Translations under genes and position numbers: made by a program
Shown: piece after piece, positions 17,855 to 26,100 of the stretch
Position numbering within the stretch: the stretch's first letter is position 1
Layout of the letters: each line of letters starts with the position of its first letter
DNA from: JAAYUD01 sp963676865
GTDB taxonomy: Bacteria > Bacteroidota > Bacteroidia > Bacteroidales > Bacteroidaceae
DNA: 64,000 bases
Direction: 5' to 3'
Assembly: GCA_963676865.2 (NCBI GenBank)
Contig: CAXXSS010000001.1
Coordinates: 1,922,001 to 1,986,000, forward strand
The notes under the pieces: generated by a model
Database searches by the model: none
What the model was told of the DNA's origin: nothing
What the model saw: only the letters and a program-made list of their open reading frames with translations

Positions 17855-18721
17855 ATGAAGAAAGTTACATTATTGGCAGCTATCGTAGCAACGGTAAGCT
17901 TTGCTTCTTGTACAGCTCAGAGTCCAAAACCTGAACTAAAAACAGACATTGACTCATTGTCATATTCTATTGGTATGGCACAGACACAAGGTTTGAAAGA
18001 ATACTTGGTAGGCCGTCTCGAAGTAGATACAACGCACATGGATGAATTCATCAAGGGCATAATGGACGGTTCGAAAAAAGCAAGCAAAAAAGAAGCTGCT
18101 TACATGGCAGGTCTGCAAATCGGTAACCAAATCAGCAATCAGATGGTTAAAGGCATCAACAAAGAGCTGTTCGGTACAGATTCTACAAAAACTATCAACA
18201 AAAATGACTTCCTTGCCGGTTTTATTTCCGGAACATTAAACAAGGGTGGCAAGATGACCATGCAAGCTGCACAAGCTTATGTTCAGACAAGAATGGAAGC
18301 TATCAAATCTAAGTCTATGGAAAAAGCATACGGCGCCAACAAAAAGACAGGTGAAGACTTCCTTGCTGCCAACAAAACAAAACCAGGTGTCATTACAACT
18401 CCCAGCGGTCTGCAATACAAAATAGAGACCAAAGGTACAGGCCCAATGCCAACCAATACATCAAAGGTTAAAATCAACTATAGAGGTACTACAATTGACG
18501 GTAAAGAATTCGACAGCTCTTTCAAACGCAAAGAGCCGGCAGCGCTTGTTGTAGGTCAAAACATAAAAGGTTTCTCTGAAGGATTGAAATTAATGCCTGT
18601 TGGTTCTAAGTTCATATTCTACATTCCTCAGAATTTAGCATATGGTACCCAAGAAGCAGGACAAATCAAGCCATTCTCTACTTTAATCTTCGAAGTTGAG
18701 TTATTGAGCATCGAAAAATAG
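17855..18721 (+). CDS. FKBP-type peptidyl-prolyl isomerase lipoprotein
   Basis: A 288-residue exported paralogue of the preceding gene. The lipobox is VSFASC (Cys19). A long FkpA-like N-terminal helical domain covers about residues 28-160. The C-terminal FKBP domain has SGLQYKIETKGTG, KINYRGTTIDGKEFDSSF, KGFSEGLKLMPVG and IPQNLAYGTQEAG. It probably assists folding of periplasmic or outer-membrane proteins. A strong terminator follows within 22 bases, closing the two-gene operon. Confidence 0.93.
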   Translation: MKKVTLLAAIVATVSFASCTAQSPKPELKTDIDSLSYSIGMAQTQGLKEYLVGRLEVDTTHMDEFIKGIMDGSKKASKKEAAYMAGLQIGNQISNQMVKGINKELFGTDSTKTINKNDFLAGFISGTLNKGGKMTMQAAQAYVQTRMEAIKSKSMEKAYGANKKTGEDFLAANKTKPGVITTPSGLQYKIETKGTGPMPTNTSKVKINYRGTTIDGKEFDSSFKRKEPAALVVGQNIKGFSEGLKLMPVGSKFIFYIPQNLAYGTQEAGQIKPFSTLIFEVELLSIEK

Positions 18722-18742
18722 TATTTTGCTATATAGACATTC

Positions 18743-18780
18743 AAAAACGCACAGAATTTTTATCTTCTGTGCGTTTTTTT
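18743..18780 (+). terminator. Rho-independent terminator after the FKBP operon
   Basis: AACGCACAGAA pairs with TTCTGTGCGTT around a seven-to-eight-base loop and runs into seven T residues. A strong intrinsic terminator. Confidence 0.9.
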
Positions 18781-18813
18781 GTGCATTTGTTTAGATAATA
18801 TAAAATAATTAAT

Positions 18814-18821
18814 TATATTTG
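18814..18821 (+). promoter_or_regulatory. -7 element upstream of the Lrp/AsnC gene
   Basis: TATATTTG fits TAnnTTTG and lies 42 bases before the start codon at 18864. The -33 element is not clear. Confidence 0.4.
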
Positions 18822-18863
18822 CTTACTATTTGATATTGATACTGAAAAATATAGTTTATTATT

Positions 18864-19325
18864 ATGGAAAAAGTCGATAACTTAGACAGGAAAATCTTAG
18901 AGATTATTACTTTGAATGCACGAATTCCTTTCAAAGATGTAGCTGTAAAATGCGGTGTCTCTCGTGCTGCGATTCACCAACGTGTACAACGCCTTATAGA
19001 AATGGGGGTCATCGTTGGCTCTGGATATCATGTTAACCCTAAGTCTTTAGGGTATTCCACATGCACTTATATCGGAATCACTTTGGAAAAGGGCTCTATG
19101 TACAAACCGGTTGTTGCAGAATTGAAAAAGCTCCCTGAAATAGTAGAATGTCATTTCACTACAGGGTCTTATACCATGCTGACCAAAGTCTATGCACGCG
19201 ACAACGAGCATTTGATGGATCTATTGAACAATAAGTTGCAAGAGATTCCGGGTGTCATCGCTACAGAAACGTTGATTTCATTAGAACAAAGCATTCGTAA
19301 AGAAGTTCCTATCATTCACGAATAG
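18864..19325 (+). CDS. Lrp/AsnC-family transcriptional regulator
   Basis: A feast/famine regulator of 153 residues. The N-terminal HTH is typical (NLDRKILEIITLNARIPFKD, then VAVKCGVSRAAIHQRVQRL). The C-terminal RAM/AsnC ligand domain has the ferredoxin-like pattern with VECHFTTGSYTMLTKVYARD. It probably binds an amino acid and assembles into an octamer. The DUF4491 gene follows after seven bases, suggesting co-transcription. Targets are unknown. Confidence 0.93.
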   Translation: MEKVDNLDRKILEIITLNARIPFKDVAVKCGVSRAAIHQRVQRLIEMGVIVGSGYHVNPKSLGYSTCTYIGITLEKGSMYKPVVAELKKLPEIVECHFTTGSYTMLTKVYARDNEHLMDLLNNKLQEIPGVIATETLISLEQSIRKEVPIIHE

Positions 19326-19332
19326 GTGAGGG

Positions 19333-19644
19333 ATGGATCTACTTCAATATAATCATTGGAATGGAATATTAGTAGGGTTATGCACCTTTATCATAATAGG
19401 TGCATTCCATCCTATTGTTATTAAAGCCGAATATTATTACGGAAAGCAATGCTGGTGGATTTTTTTGTTAGGAGGCATTATTCATGTGGCTGCATCATTT
19501 CTACTTGTCGATGCATTTCTCAGTCCTCTTTTAGGAGTATTGGGATTCACTTGCTTTTGGAGTATTAAAGAGCTTTATGAACAAGAAGAAAGAGTGCACA
19601 AAGGACTTTACCCTAAGAACCCAAAGAGAAAATATCCTTTTTGA
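19333..19644 (+). CDS. DUF4491 family small membrane protein
   Basis: A 103-residue protein of unknown function, recognised as DUF4491 from its pattern NWNGILVGLCTFIIIGAFHP-like opening (here NHWNGILVGL), VIKAEYYYGKQCWW and a C-terminal KELYEQEERVHKG. Three hydrophobic segments lie at about residues 10-27, 40-58 and 62-76, with a basic cytoplasmic tail ending NPKRKYPF. The family is largely confined to Bacteroidetes and related gut bacteria. Its position right after the Lrp-type regulator hints at a role in amino-acid or nitrogen response, but this is inference only. Confidence 0.8.
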   Translation: MDLLQYNHWNGILVGLCTFIIIGAFHPIVIKAEYYYGKQCWWIFLLGGIIHVAASFLLVDAFLSPLLGVLGFTCFWSIKELYEQEERVHKGLYPKNPKRKYPF

Positions 19645-19667
19645 GCATAATATTTTAGGCAAAATTC

Positions 19668-19698
19668 TTGCTCAACTCAAAGGAATGCATTACTTTTG
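19668..19698 (+). promoter_or_regulatory. Promoter of the tRNA gene
   Basis: TTG (19668-19670), a 20-base spacer and TACTTTTG (19691-19698) match the Bacteroidetes promoter. Transcription should begin near 19705, about 22 bases before the mature tRNA. Confidence 0.75.
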
Positions 19699-19726
19699 TA
19701 CCCGCATCCTAAAAAGAGGATAGATC

Positions 19727-19800
19727 GGGCTTTTAGCTCAGTTGGTTAGAGCAACAGACTCATAATCTGGAGGTCCTAGGTTCAAGCCCTAGATGGCCCA
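19727..19800 (+). tRNA. tRNA with CAT anticodon (elongator Met, or Ile2)
   Basis: A 74-base tRNA without encoded CCA. The D arm is AGCTCAGTTGGTTAGAGC, the anticodon loop CTCATAA with CAT at 19761-19763, the T arm CCTAGGTTCAAGCCCTAG, and the discriminator base is A. The acceptor stem begins GGGC and ends GCCC, with a weak inner part containing a T-T mismatch. It is not an initiator, since the anticodon stem lacks three G-C pairs. Lysidine-modified tRNA-Ile cannot be excluded from sequence. Confidence 0.93.
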
Positions 19801-19810
19801 CATTGAAAAT

Positions 19811-19840
19811 AAAGCACTTGCAGAGATGTAAGTGCTTTTT
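19811..19840 (+). terminator. Terminator after the tRNA
   Basis: AAAGCACTT (19811-19819) pairs with AAGTGCTTT (19830-19838), followed by more T residues. It starts 11 bases after the tRNA. Confidence 0.8.
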
Positions 19841-19995
19841 CTTGGTTAGTCCAGCACGAACGTATTCTAACGGGTAAAGTATTGGCTCCCAAAATAATGT
19901 TTCATCATTGTACTTATAGCACTATTGGAGAGATAGACACCAAAAGAATATACAAATGATGATGACGCTCATTAATTATATCCGTTTGGCAAGTT

Positions 19996-20967
19996 TTAAT
20001 TTGCCGGCCTGAAGTTAGCAGTGATATAATCGTCTATGCAGAATTTCTTATTCAAGACAGGTTTGTTGTCAAGATGCCGCACTCGTTTGTGAATAACCAG
20101 TGGTTGTTGCTTGTCGATAAATTGTGAAAGGAACTCTTCTATTTCGGCAATATTCGTCCTCATCGGTGATTCGGCTATTTCGTGCGCTGCATTTTCCACA
20201 TCATAAAAATAGTAGGGACTTTTCAATTTGTCAAATTCCTCCGTGAGGCTTTTTGACCCGAAAAAGCAATATTGGAAAAATGACACTTTATCGTAAGGTA
20301 CTCGGTTGTCGGCATCACCATGGAAAAACAGGATGGGGCACGGTTGCTTATCCCAATGCAGCGTTTCTGAAGTGCTCAAAATAGCTCCAGCAAATGAAAT
20401 GGCACCTGCATATCGGAACCCGTCGGGCAATTTTCTTATGAGTTTATTCCCTGAACAGAGATAATATTCGGCTTGTAACACCGACACCGCACCAGCACTT
20501 GATCCGTTGATAATGATACGAGCGGGATCGATTTTCCATTCATCAGCTTTACTAAGAATAAAATCGGTAGCATCGTACAAATCTTCAACAGCTACATTAA
20601 TAGCATTTTCAAACAAATGAGGATATTCGGTTTTGGCAATCTCTTCGCCTTTTTGCAAACGTCCCAGCAATGGCTTCAATCCCAAACGATAATCGATAGA
20701 AAATACAACATAGCCTTTCTCTGCCATTTTCTTAAAATAAGAAAGATAGCCTTCCCAATCGCGATTACCTCCTATAAATCCACCTCCAAATACAAAGACA
20801 ATGCATGGTTTTGCCGATCTATCGCTTTCGTTTACTGCGGAATAACGATCTAAGCGGAGCGTATCATTGTCTTTTATCGAATAGACAAAAGTACTTTTGG
20901 CCACCTGTGCCACGCTTGCTATAGAAACAAGCATAAAGAACGTGAATGTGAAAATCTTCGTGCGCAT
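19996..20967 (-). CDS. Secreted alpha/beta hydrolase (esterase)
   Basis: A 323-residue protein with a Sec signal peptide (MRTKIFTFTFFMLVSIASVA, cleaved near residue 20). The alpha/beta-hydrolase core shows an oxyanion-hole glycine run VFVFGGGFIGG (HGG-type, with Phe for His) and the nucleophile elbow GSSAGA. The acid is probably in FFHGDADNRVPY and the histidine in VENAAHEIAES. It resembles BD-FAE/carboxylesterase-type enzymes that remove acyl groups from carbohydrates or small esters. It stands alone. The 560-base region beyond its start codon holds only the edge of a MITE-like element. Confidence 0.8.
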   Translation of the reverse strand: MRTKIFTFTFFMLVSIASVAQVAKSTFVYSIKDNDTLRLDRYSAVNESDRSAKPCIVFVFGGGFIGGNRDWEGYLSYFKKMAEKGYVVFSIDYRLGLKPLLGRLQKGEEIAKTEYPHLFENAINVAVEDLYDATDFILSKADEWKIDPARIIINGSSAGAVSVLQAEYYLCSGNKLIRKLPDGFRYAGAISFAGAILSTSETLHWDKQPCPILFFHGDADNRVPYDKVSFFQYCFFGSKSLTEEFDKLKSPYYFYDVENAAHEIAESPMRTNIAEIEEFLSQFIDKQQPLVIHKRVRHLDNKPVLNKKFCIDDYITANFRPAN

Positions 20968-21394
20968 AATATTGATTATTAGTATTGTTTATTTCTATGG
21001 TTGCTGTCTGAACAGCTATTAGAGAAAATGGTATTTTTATGTATTGTCGATAGTCGTCAATAAACGATATATCTAACTCGAAGTCAAATTTTTATGTCTC
21101 TCTTTCGGAGATTGCAAAGTTATTAAAATTTCCTTACTTTACAACCTGCTATGCAAAAATATATAACAAATCAATAGTAACGAAACAAAGTTGATAACAC
21201 AAACAAAATCTCGATCCTGTCGACTATTATAATAGATATTCTGAATAAAAGTCGACCAAATAAAATCTAATCTCTCACTCAATCAGCTTAAAACATTAAT
21301 AATGTGTTTGTCAATTTGCAACTCACACCCCATTGTACCTGCCATAATCAATCAAAAATTCATTGCGTAGCGCAGACTTTTGATGATTAACGCG
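20968..21394. other. Intergenic stretch without a visible gene
   Basis: AT-rich, with stops in all frames. It presumably contains the promoter of the minus-strand esterase, but I see no clear TAnnTTTG with a TTG partner. An imperfect inverted repeat around TGCGTAGCGCA (about 21345-21390) is the only structure noted. Confidence 0.4.
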
Positions 21395-21577
21395 AGGTGA
21401 ATATACATAAATATTCTGATACTTTCTTATCCAAATCTTATCGAGAAGGTCTTGTAGAGCGTTCTTCTCGCTACTGTTTCGCCATTCGAATGTAAGCCGA
21501 ATAAGAACAAGGTATAAATATATCCCGGCTATAGTTAATTATTGCGTTGTAAAATGGTAGATATACCTAATTTTTTG

Positions 21578-21585
21578 TATTTTTG
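21578..21585 (+). promoter_or_regulatory. -7 element of the IS1595 transposase
   Basis: TATTTTTG matches TAnnTTTG 23 bases before the ATG at 21608. Its position supports that start rather than the longer frame from 21542. Confidence 0.5.
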
Positions 21586-21607
21586 TCCTCGTAAAACTTC
21601 AGAAGTT

Positions 21608-22570
21608 ATGACCTATCAAGAAATATTAGTCGCTGCGCTGTCTCTTCCTTTAGGAGAACGTGTGTCTCTGGTTTCCGCCTTATCGTCAAAAATCGTATCG
21701 GCTTCTCCTTCTCCTCGTCTGTTCCAGTTACTGAACAAGCAAGGTAGTTGTCCTCATTGTGGTGGCAAACATTATTATCGTTTTGGCAAGGACAAAGGTG
21801 CTCAACGCTTCAAGTGCAAAGATTGTAGGCGCACATTCACCGAATATACCGGAACTTGGCAGGAAGGGCTTCACAAAAAGGAATTGGTAGGTCGCTATTT
21901 GGAACTGATGTCTGACCAGAAGTCTTTGGACAATATTTCCTCCTCGCTTAAAATCAACAAGAAAACGGCTTTTGACTGGCGACACAAGATTTTGGGTACG
22001 TTCAAACAAGATGAAGGCAGTTCTTTTTCGGGTATAGTGGAAAGCGATGAAACTTTTTTCGAGGAATCAGAGAAAGGAAATCGGCATTTGGAACGTCCTG
22101 CCCGTAAAAGGGGCAGCGACTCCAATAGTTCGGGCATATCTAACAACAAGACCAAGGTGATAGTAACTACTGATCGGAAGAACGATTTGAATATGACATG
22201 CTGCGGAAAGGGACGCCTTACCAAGAAAGATATAACGGAAAGTCTGCATACGCCCCTACCGGAGGATGTGGTTCTGTGTTCAGATGGACATACAAGCTAT
22301 AAGGGATACGCAAATGACAATCGGCTGAAACATGTTGTGCTCAGGGGGGACTTGAAACAGCGGGTAAAACTTGAAAGGTTTCACATACAACATGTAAATT
22401 CCCTCCATAACAGGCTGAAAAAATGGATCGCTTCAACCTTTTGGGGAGTGGCTACGAAATATCTACAGAACTATTTGAACTGGTTCAAGGTCGTTGAAAC
22501 ACTCCTGAAGAATGAAACAGATCATGCTGCCGGACTCCTCCGAATATCGATGGTAGATAATAAAAACTGA
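21608..22570 (+). CDS. IS1595-family (ISXO2-like) transposase
   Basis: Start placed at ATG 21608 (MTYQEILVAALSLPLGERVS), because an in-frame upstream ATG at 21542 would precede the promoter. The 320-residue protein has the diagnostic N-terminal zinc ribbon CPHCGGKHYYRFGKDKGAQ then FKCKDCRRTF, a helical section and the ISXO2-like DDE domain (VESDETFF, VVLCSDGHTSYKGYA, ERFHIQHVNSLHNRLKKWI). A basic spacer KGNRHLERPARKRG follows the first Asp. It appears intact. Confidence 0.93.
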   Translation: MTYQEILVAALSLPLGERVSLVSALSSKIVSASPSPRLFQLLNKQGSCPHCGGKHYYRFGKDKGAQRFKCKDCRRTFTEYTGTWQEGLHKKELVGRYLELMSDQKSLDNISSSLKINKKTAFDWRHKILGTFKQDEGSSFSGIVESDETFFEESEKGNRHLERPARKRGSDSNSSGISNNKTKVIVTTDRKNDLNMTCCGKGRLTKKDITESLHTPLPEDVVLCSDGHTSYKGYANDNRLKHVVLRGDLKQRVKLERFHIQHVNSLHNRLKKWIASTFWGVATKYLQNYLNWFKVVETLLKNETDHAAGLLRISMVDNKN

Positions 22571-22645
22571 TTTTGCAACGCAATAATTAACTATAGCCAT
22601 ATATCCTGACATGTACTGAATAAGTTGACACAAACTTATTCAAAA

Positions 22646-23014
22646 ATGAGAAATAATAAAAAGATTGACGATCAGATTCGTCTAGAGATTTTAAACTCTT
22701 ACCTTCATGGAAGCAAGGGTAAGTATACCCTTGAAAAAGAAAATGGTATATCCAGAGGTTCAATTCGGAATTGGCTTCGTATCTTTGGGCTTGAAGACAA
22801 ACCATTCCCATTAAATATGAAGGATAAAGCTGTAACAACCGGTACAGAGGATGTCTCTTCAGAAGAAGACATCACCTCTTTGAAAGTGCGCATTAAGGAA
22901 TTGGAATCTGAGCTGAAGCGTGCAGAGATGGCCCGTGACGTTTATGATTGCATGATTGACCTGGCTGAAGAGAAGTATCACATCAAGGTACGAAAAAACT
23001 CCGATGTCAAGTAG
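22646..23014 (+). CDS. IS3-family OrfA (HTH), copy 2
   Basis: Identical in protein sequence to the OrfA at 3982-4350. The codons CGA AAA AAC at 22991-22999 hold the slippery A AAA AAC. After a -1 shift the frame reads KKLRCQVVGCLSQKAGKG directly into OrfB, so an OrfAB fusion is predicted as the true transposase while unshifted OrfA acts as a regulator, as known for IS3-family elements. Confidence 0.93.
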   Translation: MRNNKKIDDQIRLEILNSYLHGSKGKYTLEKENGISRGSIRNWLRIFGLEDKPFPLNMKDKAVTTGTEDVSSEEDITSLKVRIKELESELKRAEMARDVYDCMIDLAEEKYHIKVRKNSDVK

Positions 23015-23022
23015 TAGGTTGC

Positions 23023-23976
23023 TTGTCACAAAAGGCGGGTAAAGGTATGAGTTATACCATATCCGCCCTTTGCGGACTGCTTGACATTTCCCGACAAGGG
23101 TACTACAAGCACAAAGAAACAAATGCCGAACAAGATGTACTTATAAGCAGCATCACGTATTACTGTCAATTTCTGCGTCAGGAGCTTCCCCGAAGCGGTT
23201 GCCGCGAGCTTTACAGTCTGTGTAAGTCTCGGTTCGGAGAAAAGTTCACGATAGGACGCGACCAATTTATCGATGTCCTTCGGGCCAACGGGATGATGCT
23301 GCGCCGCAGACGTTACAGACCTCGTACGACCAACTCCGATCATCCATATCGGATCTATCCGGATTTGCTTAACACATCTCCTAAATACGTGGCCTGTGGT
23401 GTTTGCCGCATGATGGTGGGTGACATCACTTATATATCCACGAAAGAAGGATTTGCCTATCTTTCGCTGCTGACGGATGTCTTCAGCCGCATCATTGTGG
23501 GATATGCCCTCTTTCGGACTCTTGAAGCGGAAGGACCGGCAAAAGCGTTGATGATGGCGTACAGATTTTATAAAGGTCAGGGATTCAACCTTTCAGGTCT
23601 TATCCACCATTCCGACCGAGGTGTGCAGTATGCATCAAAAGGTTATGTGTCACAGCTCAAAGAAAGAGGAATCGCTATCAGTATGACGCAAACGGGCGAC
23701 CCCTTGCACAATGCACTGGCCGAGAGGATGAACAATACCGTTAAGAACGGATGGCTCTTCGATTATGAGAATAAAACATTTGATGAAGCCTTGGAAGGTG
23801 TCGCCAGATCCATATATCTCTACAATTGGGCACGACCGCACCAAGCTCTGGCAATGAAAACACCGATGCAAATGCTCCCGGGAGAACATCCAAACCCACT
23901 TTGTTCAGCTGATGCTTTAAAGCATCAGCTGAACAAAACAAACTATAAAGAACAAACAATACTTGTTTGTCAATAA
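23023..23976 (+). CDS. IS3-family transposase OrfB (DDE integrase), copy 2
   Basis: 317 residues, identical to copy 1 except Tyr for Cys in KALMMAYRFYKG. The DDE residues in GDITYIS, HHSDRGVQYA and NALAERMNNTV are all present. The TTG listed as start is only the first possible initiation codon in this frame; production by frameshifting from orfA is more likely. The 38-bp palindrome lies at 23900-23937. Confidence 0.95.
   Translation: MSQKAGKGMSYTISALCGLLDISRQGYYKHKETNAEQDVLISSITYYCQFLRQELPRSGCRELYSLCKSRFGEKFTIGRDQFIDVLRANGMMLRRRRYRPRTTNSDHPYRIYPDLLNTSPKYVACGVCRMMVGDITYISTKEGFAYLSLLTDVFSRIIVGYALFRTLEAEGPAKALMMAYRFYKGQGFNLSGLIHHSDRGVQYASKGYVSQLKERGIAISMTQTGDPLHNALAERMNNTVKNGWLFDYENKTFDEALEGVARSIYLYNWARPHQALAMKTPMQMLPGEHPNPLCSADALKHQLNKTNYKEQTILVCQ
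23900..23937. repeat. 38-bp perfect palindrome inside orfB, copy 2
   Basis: Same sequence and centre (TTTAAA) as 3059-3096, within the last 20 codons of orfB. Confidence 0.9.
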
Positions 23977-24308
23977 AAATAGGATTAACTTTGCAGAGTT
24001 GACAACTACTTTAGGTATACATGATTGTAATTGTCAACTCCCTTAGGTTTACTAGTGTTTAACTGTCAACCAAATTCAGTACACCACATCCCATCTAAAT
24101 CATTGATATACAGCGAGAAATTCATAAGGACGAAAATAAATGTTTGTATGTATAAACTTTTAGTTTCGTCCTTATGAATTTTGATGTTTGTCCTTATCAT
24201 TTTTCGAAAGCGCAGCTTCAATTTATCGGATGAAACGGAAGACCCTCGTACGGATAAAAAAGTATCAGAATGTCGACTAATATTCACCTTCCAAAACGCT
24301 CTGAAAAA

Positions 24309-24874
24309 CGGCACCAACATCACTATTTTAAATCAACGTAATCTTGCGCCAATGAGGATATGAGTCTCGGGCTCATCAGTAAAAATCGGGAGACTAACTG
24401 ATACGAGGTACTCAGTGTATGGGATACACTCGCTTATTTGGGAAATTGCTCCTCGACTGCCTGTAGGCTATCGTTTAGACTCGTTCTAAGCAGAGGCCTC
24501 CCGAAAATAAGGAGTCTACAGTATACTCTAGGGCCGATTTTCGGACCTTTTTTCGCTGGCGTTGTATACGGTACATCGTTAACCTGCTGTGGGATAGTGT
24601 GTAATGGTGTCATACGGAGGTGGCAAAGGTTGAAATGAAGATAGAATTTGATGCATATTCTTTATCGGTGAGCTCTTACTATCCAAAACCACGTATGGAC
24701 CTAAATTTGTTGACGTCCATACGTTTTCAAAAAAACTTAAGGACGTCACCGGAAAAACTAACATACGGCAATATTGCAAAAAATCAACCGTATGTTGCTG
24801 CTGTAGCTAACGGATGTTATGGGAGTGACATACGTCTTTTGTAGCCTAGTTAGCTCTGCATGTTTGCTTAAGAC
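24309..24874. other. Intergenic region with fragments of shared repeats
   Basis: No credible gene. At about 24705-24774 it holds a GACGTCC/GGACGTC inverted repeat and about 38 bases matching, in reverse, the hairpin at 4584-4641. At about 24807 CTAACGGATGTT resembles the 13-bp arms that frame the tandem array at 52702-52867. The rest is unremarkable and separates the insertion-sequence region from the PUL. Confidence 0.5.
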
Positions 24875-25879
24875 TCAAATGGTTCGGATGGAATCGCGTT
24901 TTACAATAGATGGGCGGAGTAGAATGTCTGGATGAGTGATCTTTTTGCCCGAAATCATTTTAATTATCATGTTGAATGCTCTGATGCCCATTTGCTCTAT
25001 GGGTTGTGCGATGCAAGTGATAGAAGGACTTATATAATCCATGTATGAATTGTTGTCGAAAGAAACGACAGAAATGTCTTTTGGTATATTCAACTTGTAT
25101 TCGTTTAATGCTTTGAGAGCTCCTAATAGAATCGTGCTGCTTAATGTGAAGATGGCTGTCGGCCTTATATCTTTTAGGGCCAGTTTGGTCTCAATATATC
25201 CGTTTCTGGCAGAGAAATCGTTTCCTCTAATCATCGCTTCACTTTCATAGCCTGATATGTGCATTGCGTCCATAAATCCATGGATGCGTTCTTTGTTTGT
25301 GCTGGAGTTTCTGTTGCCTTGAATGCAAAGAATGCGATGATGCCTGGCATTCAATAACAAGTTGGTGGCAGTATATGCCCCTTGATAATTGTCGGTAGAA
25401 ATATAAGGTAATGGAGTTTGTTCGAAGTAACGGTCGGCTAGTACAACCGGAATCTTAAGACTGATTTCTTCAAGGAATAAGGGATCGTTGGTTGTCGGCA
25501 CTATAATAATTCCATCCACGTTGCGCACCAATAAAGACTCCAATGCACGCTTTTCTATTTCCACTTTATCCATCGTATCGATGACGATAATAATATATCC
25601 GCTTTTCTGAGCTTCATGGATCATTATTTTAGCAATTTCTGCAAAGAAAGGGTTCTCTATATGAGGTACAAGTAGTCCTATTGTGTGTGTATTGTGTTTG
25701 CACAAGTTTTGTGCACGGAAATCGGATCTGAACTTCAAGTTTTCGGCAACCTCAATGATCTTTTCAACAGCTTTTGGGCTGATTCTATAATCCTCGCCTT
25801 TGCCGTTGAGTGCCCTCGAAATAGTAGATATGGAATACCCTGTTTGTTTTGATATGTCGGTAAGTGTACTTCTTTTCAT
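24875..25879 (-). CDS. LacI-family transcriptional regulator
   Basis: A 334-residue repressor or activator. The N-terminal LacI helix-turn-helix is clear (STLTDISKQTGYSISTISRA, then LNGKGEDYRISPKAVEKI). The periplasmic-binding-protein-like domain follows from about residue 60 (HTIGLLVPHIENPFFAEIAK, VVLADRYFEQTPLPYISTDN). It is divergent from the PUL starting at 26101 with 221 bases between, so it is likely to control that locus in response to a released sugar. In the best-known ribose locus of Bacteroides a LacI-type regulator plays the same part. No clear operator palindrome is visible in the AT-rich spacer. Confidence 0.92.
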   Translation of the reverse strand: MKRSTLTDISKQTGYSISTISRALNGKGEDYRISPKAVEKIIEVAENLKFRSDFRAQNLCKHNTHTIGLLVPHIENPFFAEIAKIMIHEAQKSGYIIIVIDTMDKVEIEKRALESLLVRNVDGIIIVPTTNDPLFLEEISLKIPVVLADRYFEQTPLPYISTDNYQGAYTATNLLLNARHHRILCIQGNRNSSTNKERIHGFMDAMHISGYESEAMIRGNDFSARNGYIETKLALKDIRPTAIFTLSSTILLGALKALNEYKLNIPKDISVVSFDNNSYMDYISPSITCIAQPIEQMGIRAFNMIIKMISGKKITHPDILLRPSIVKRDSIRTI

Positions 25880-26100
25880 TAGTTTTTATTAGGGTTGGTT
25901 AAAAAAATATTTAAAAATGTTTGTGTTTGATTTGCTTTTTCTTTATAATATATTCAAATTTGTAAAGTGTTTATGTTTTATATATTGCTTTTGAATATAA
26001 ATTATAGTAATAAAACAAGGTTTATCGGAATAAAATTATAAAAATGTTTTGATAAATAGAAACAGGAATGGTGTTATTTGTAGGCTAATTAATCATTATT

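Larger units (their letters stand above)
21527..22598 (+). mobile_element. IS1595-family insertion sequence
   Basis: A 1072-bp element with perfect terminal inverted repeats of at least 23 bp, GGCTATAGTTAATTATTGCG at 21527 and its complement ending at 22598. The left flank is ATATATCCC (21518-21526). The right flank is ATATATCC followed by the IS3 element, whose TCC duplication restores the final C, so the direct repeat is 8-9 bp as expected for the family. One gene, 21608-22570. Confidence 0.88.
22607..24088 (+). mobile_element. IS3-family insertion sequence, copy 2
   Basis: The same 1482-bp element as 2908-4389 in opposite orientation. Ends are TGACATGTACTGAATAAGTT at 22607 and the complement of TGTGGTGTACTGAATTTGGT at 24088, flanked by TCC (22604-22606 and 24089-24091). 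It landed in the right-hand target duplication of the IS1595-family element, so it came later. The -1 slippery heptamer AAAAAAC is at 22993-22999. Confidence 0.95.
21395..24308. repeat. MITE-like inverted-repeat element, copy B, split by two IS
   Basis: The second copy of the element at 2594-4445. Left end AGGTGAATAT then ATTCTGATACTTTCTTAT (21395-21430) is the inverse of the right end (24254-24289), and the right side extends outward to 24308. Between them are 21395-21526 and 24092-24253, which correspond to the interior of copy A. Removing the IS1595-type element (with its direct repeat) and the IS3 element (with its TCC) restores a continuous sequence tatatcccatctaaatcatt, matching tgtatcccacgcaaatcatt in copy A. 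No coding content of its own. Confidence 0.65.

Noticed and set aside
19727..19800. tRNA as an integration site for a genomic island
   Set aside because: No repeat of the tRNA 3' end and no integrase gene within the window; the CAT tRNA has its own promoter and terminator.
2908..24088. Composite transposon made of the two IS3 copies
   Set aside because: Each copy has its own target duplication (GAT, TCC), so the 18-kb interior did not move as a unit.
24438..24844. Short frames of 66 and 74 codons between the IS region and the LacI gene
   Set aside because: Composition is repeat-derived and there are no motifs, plausible start or coupling.
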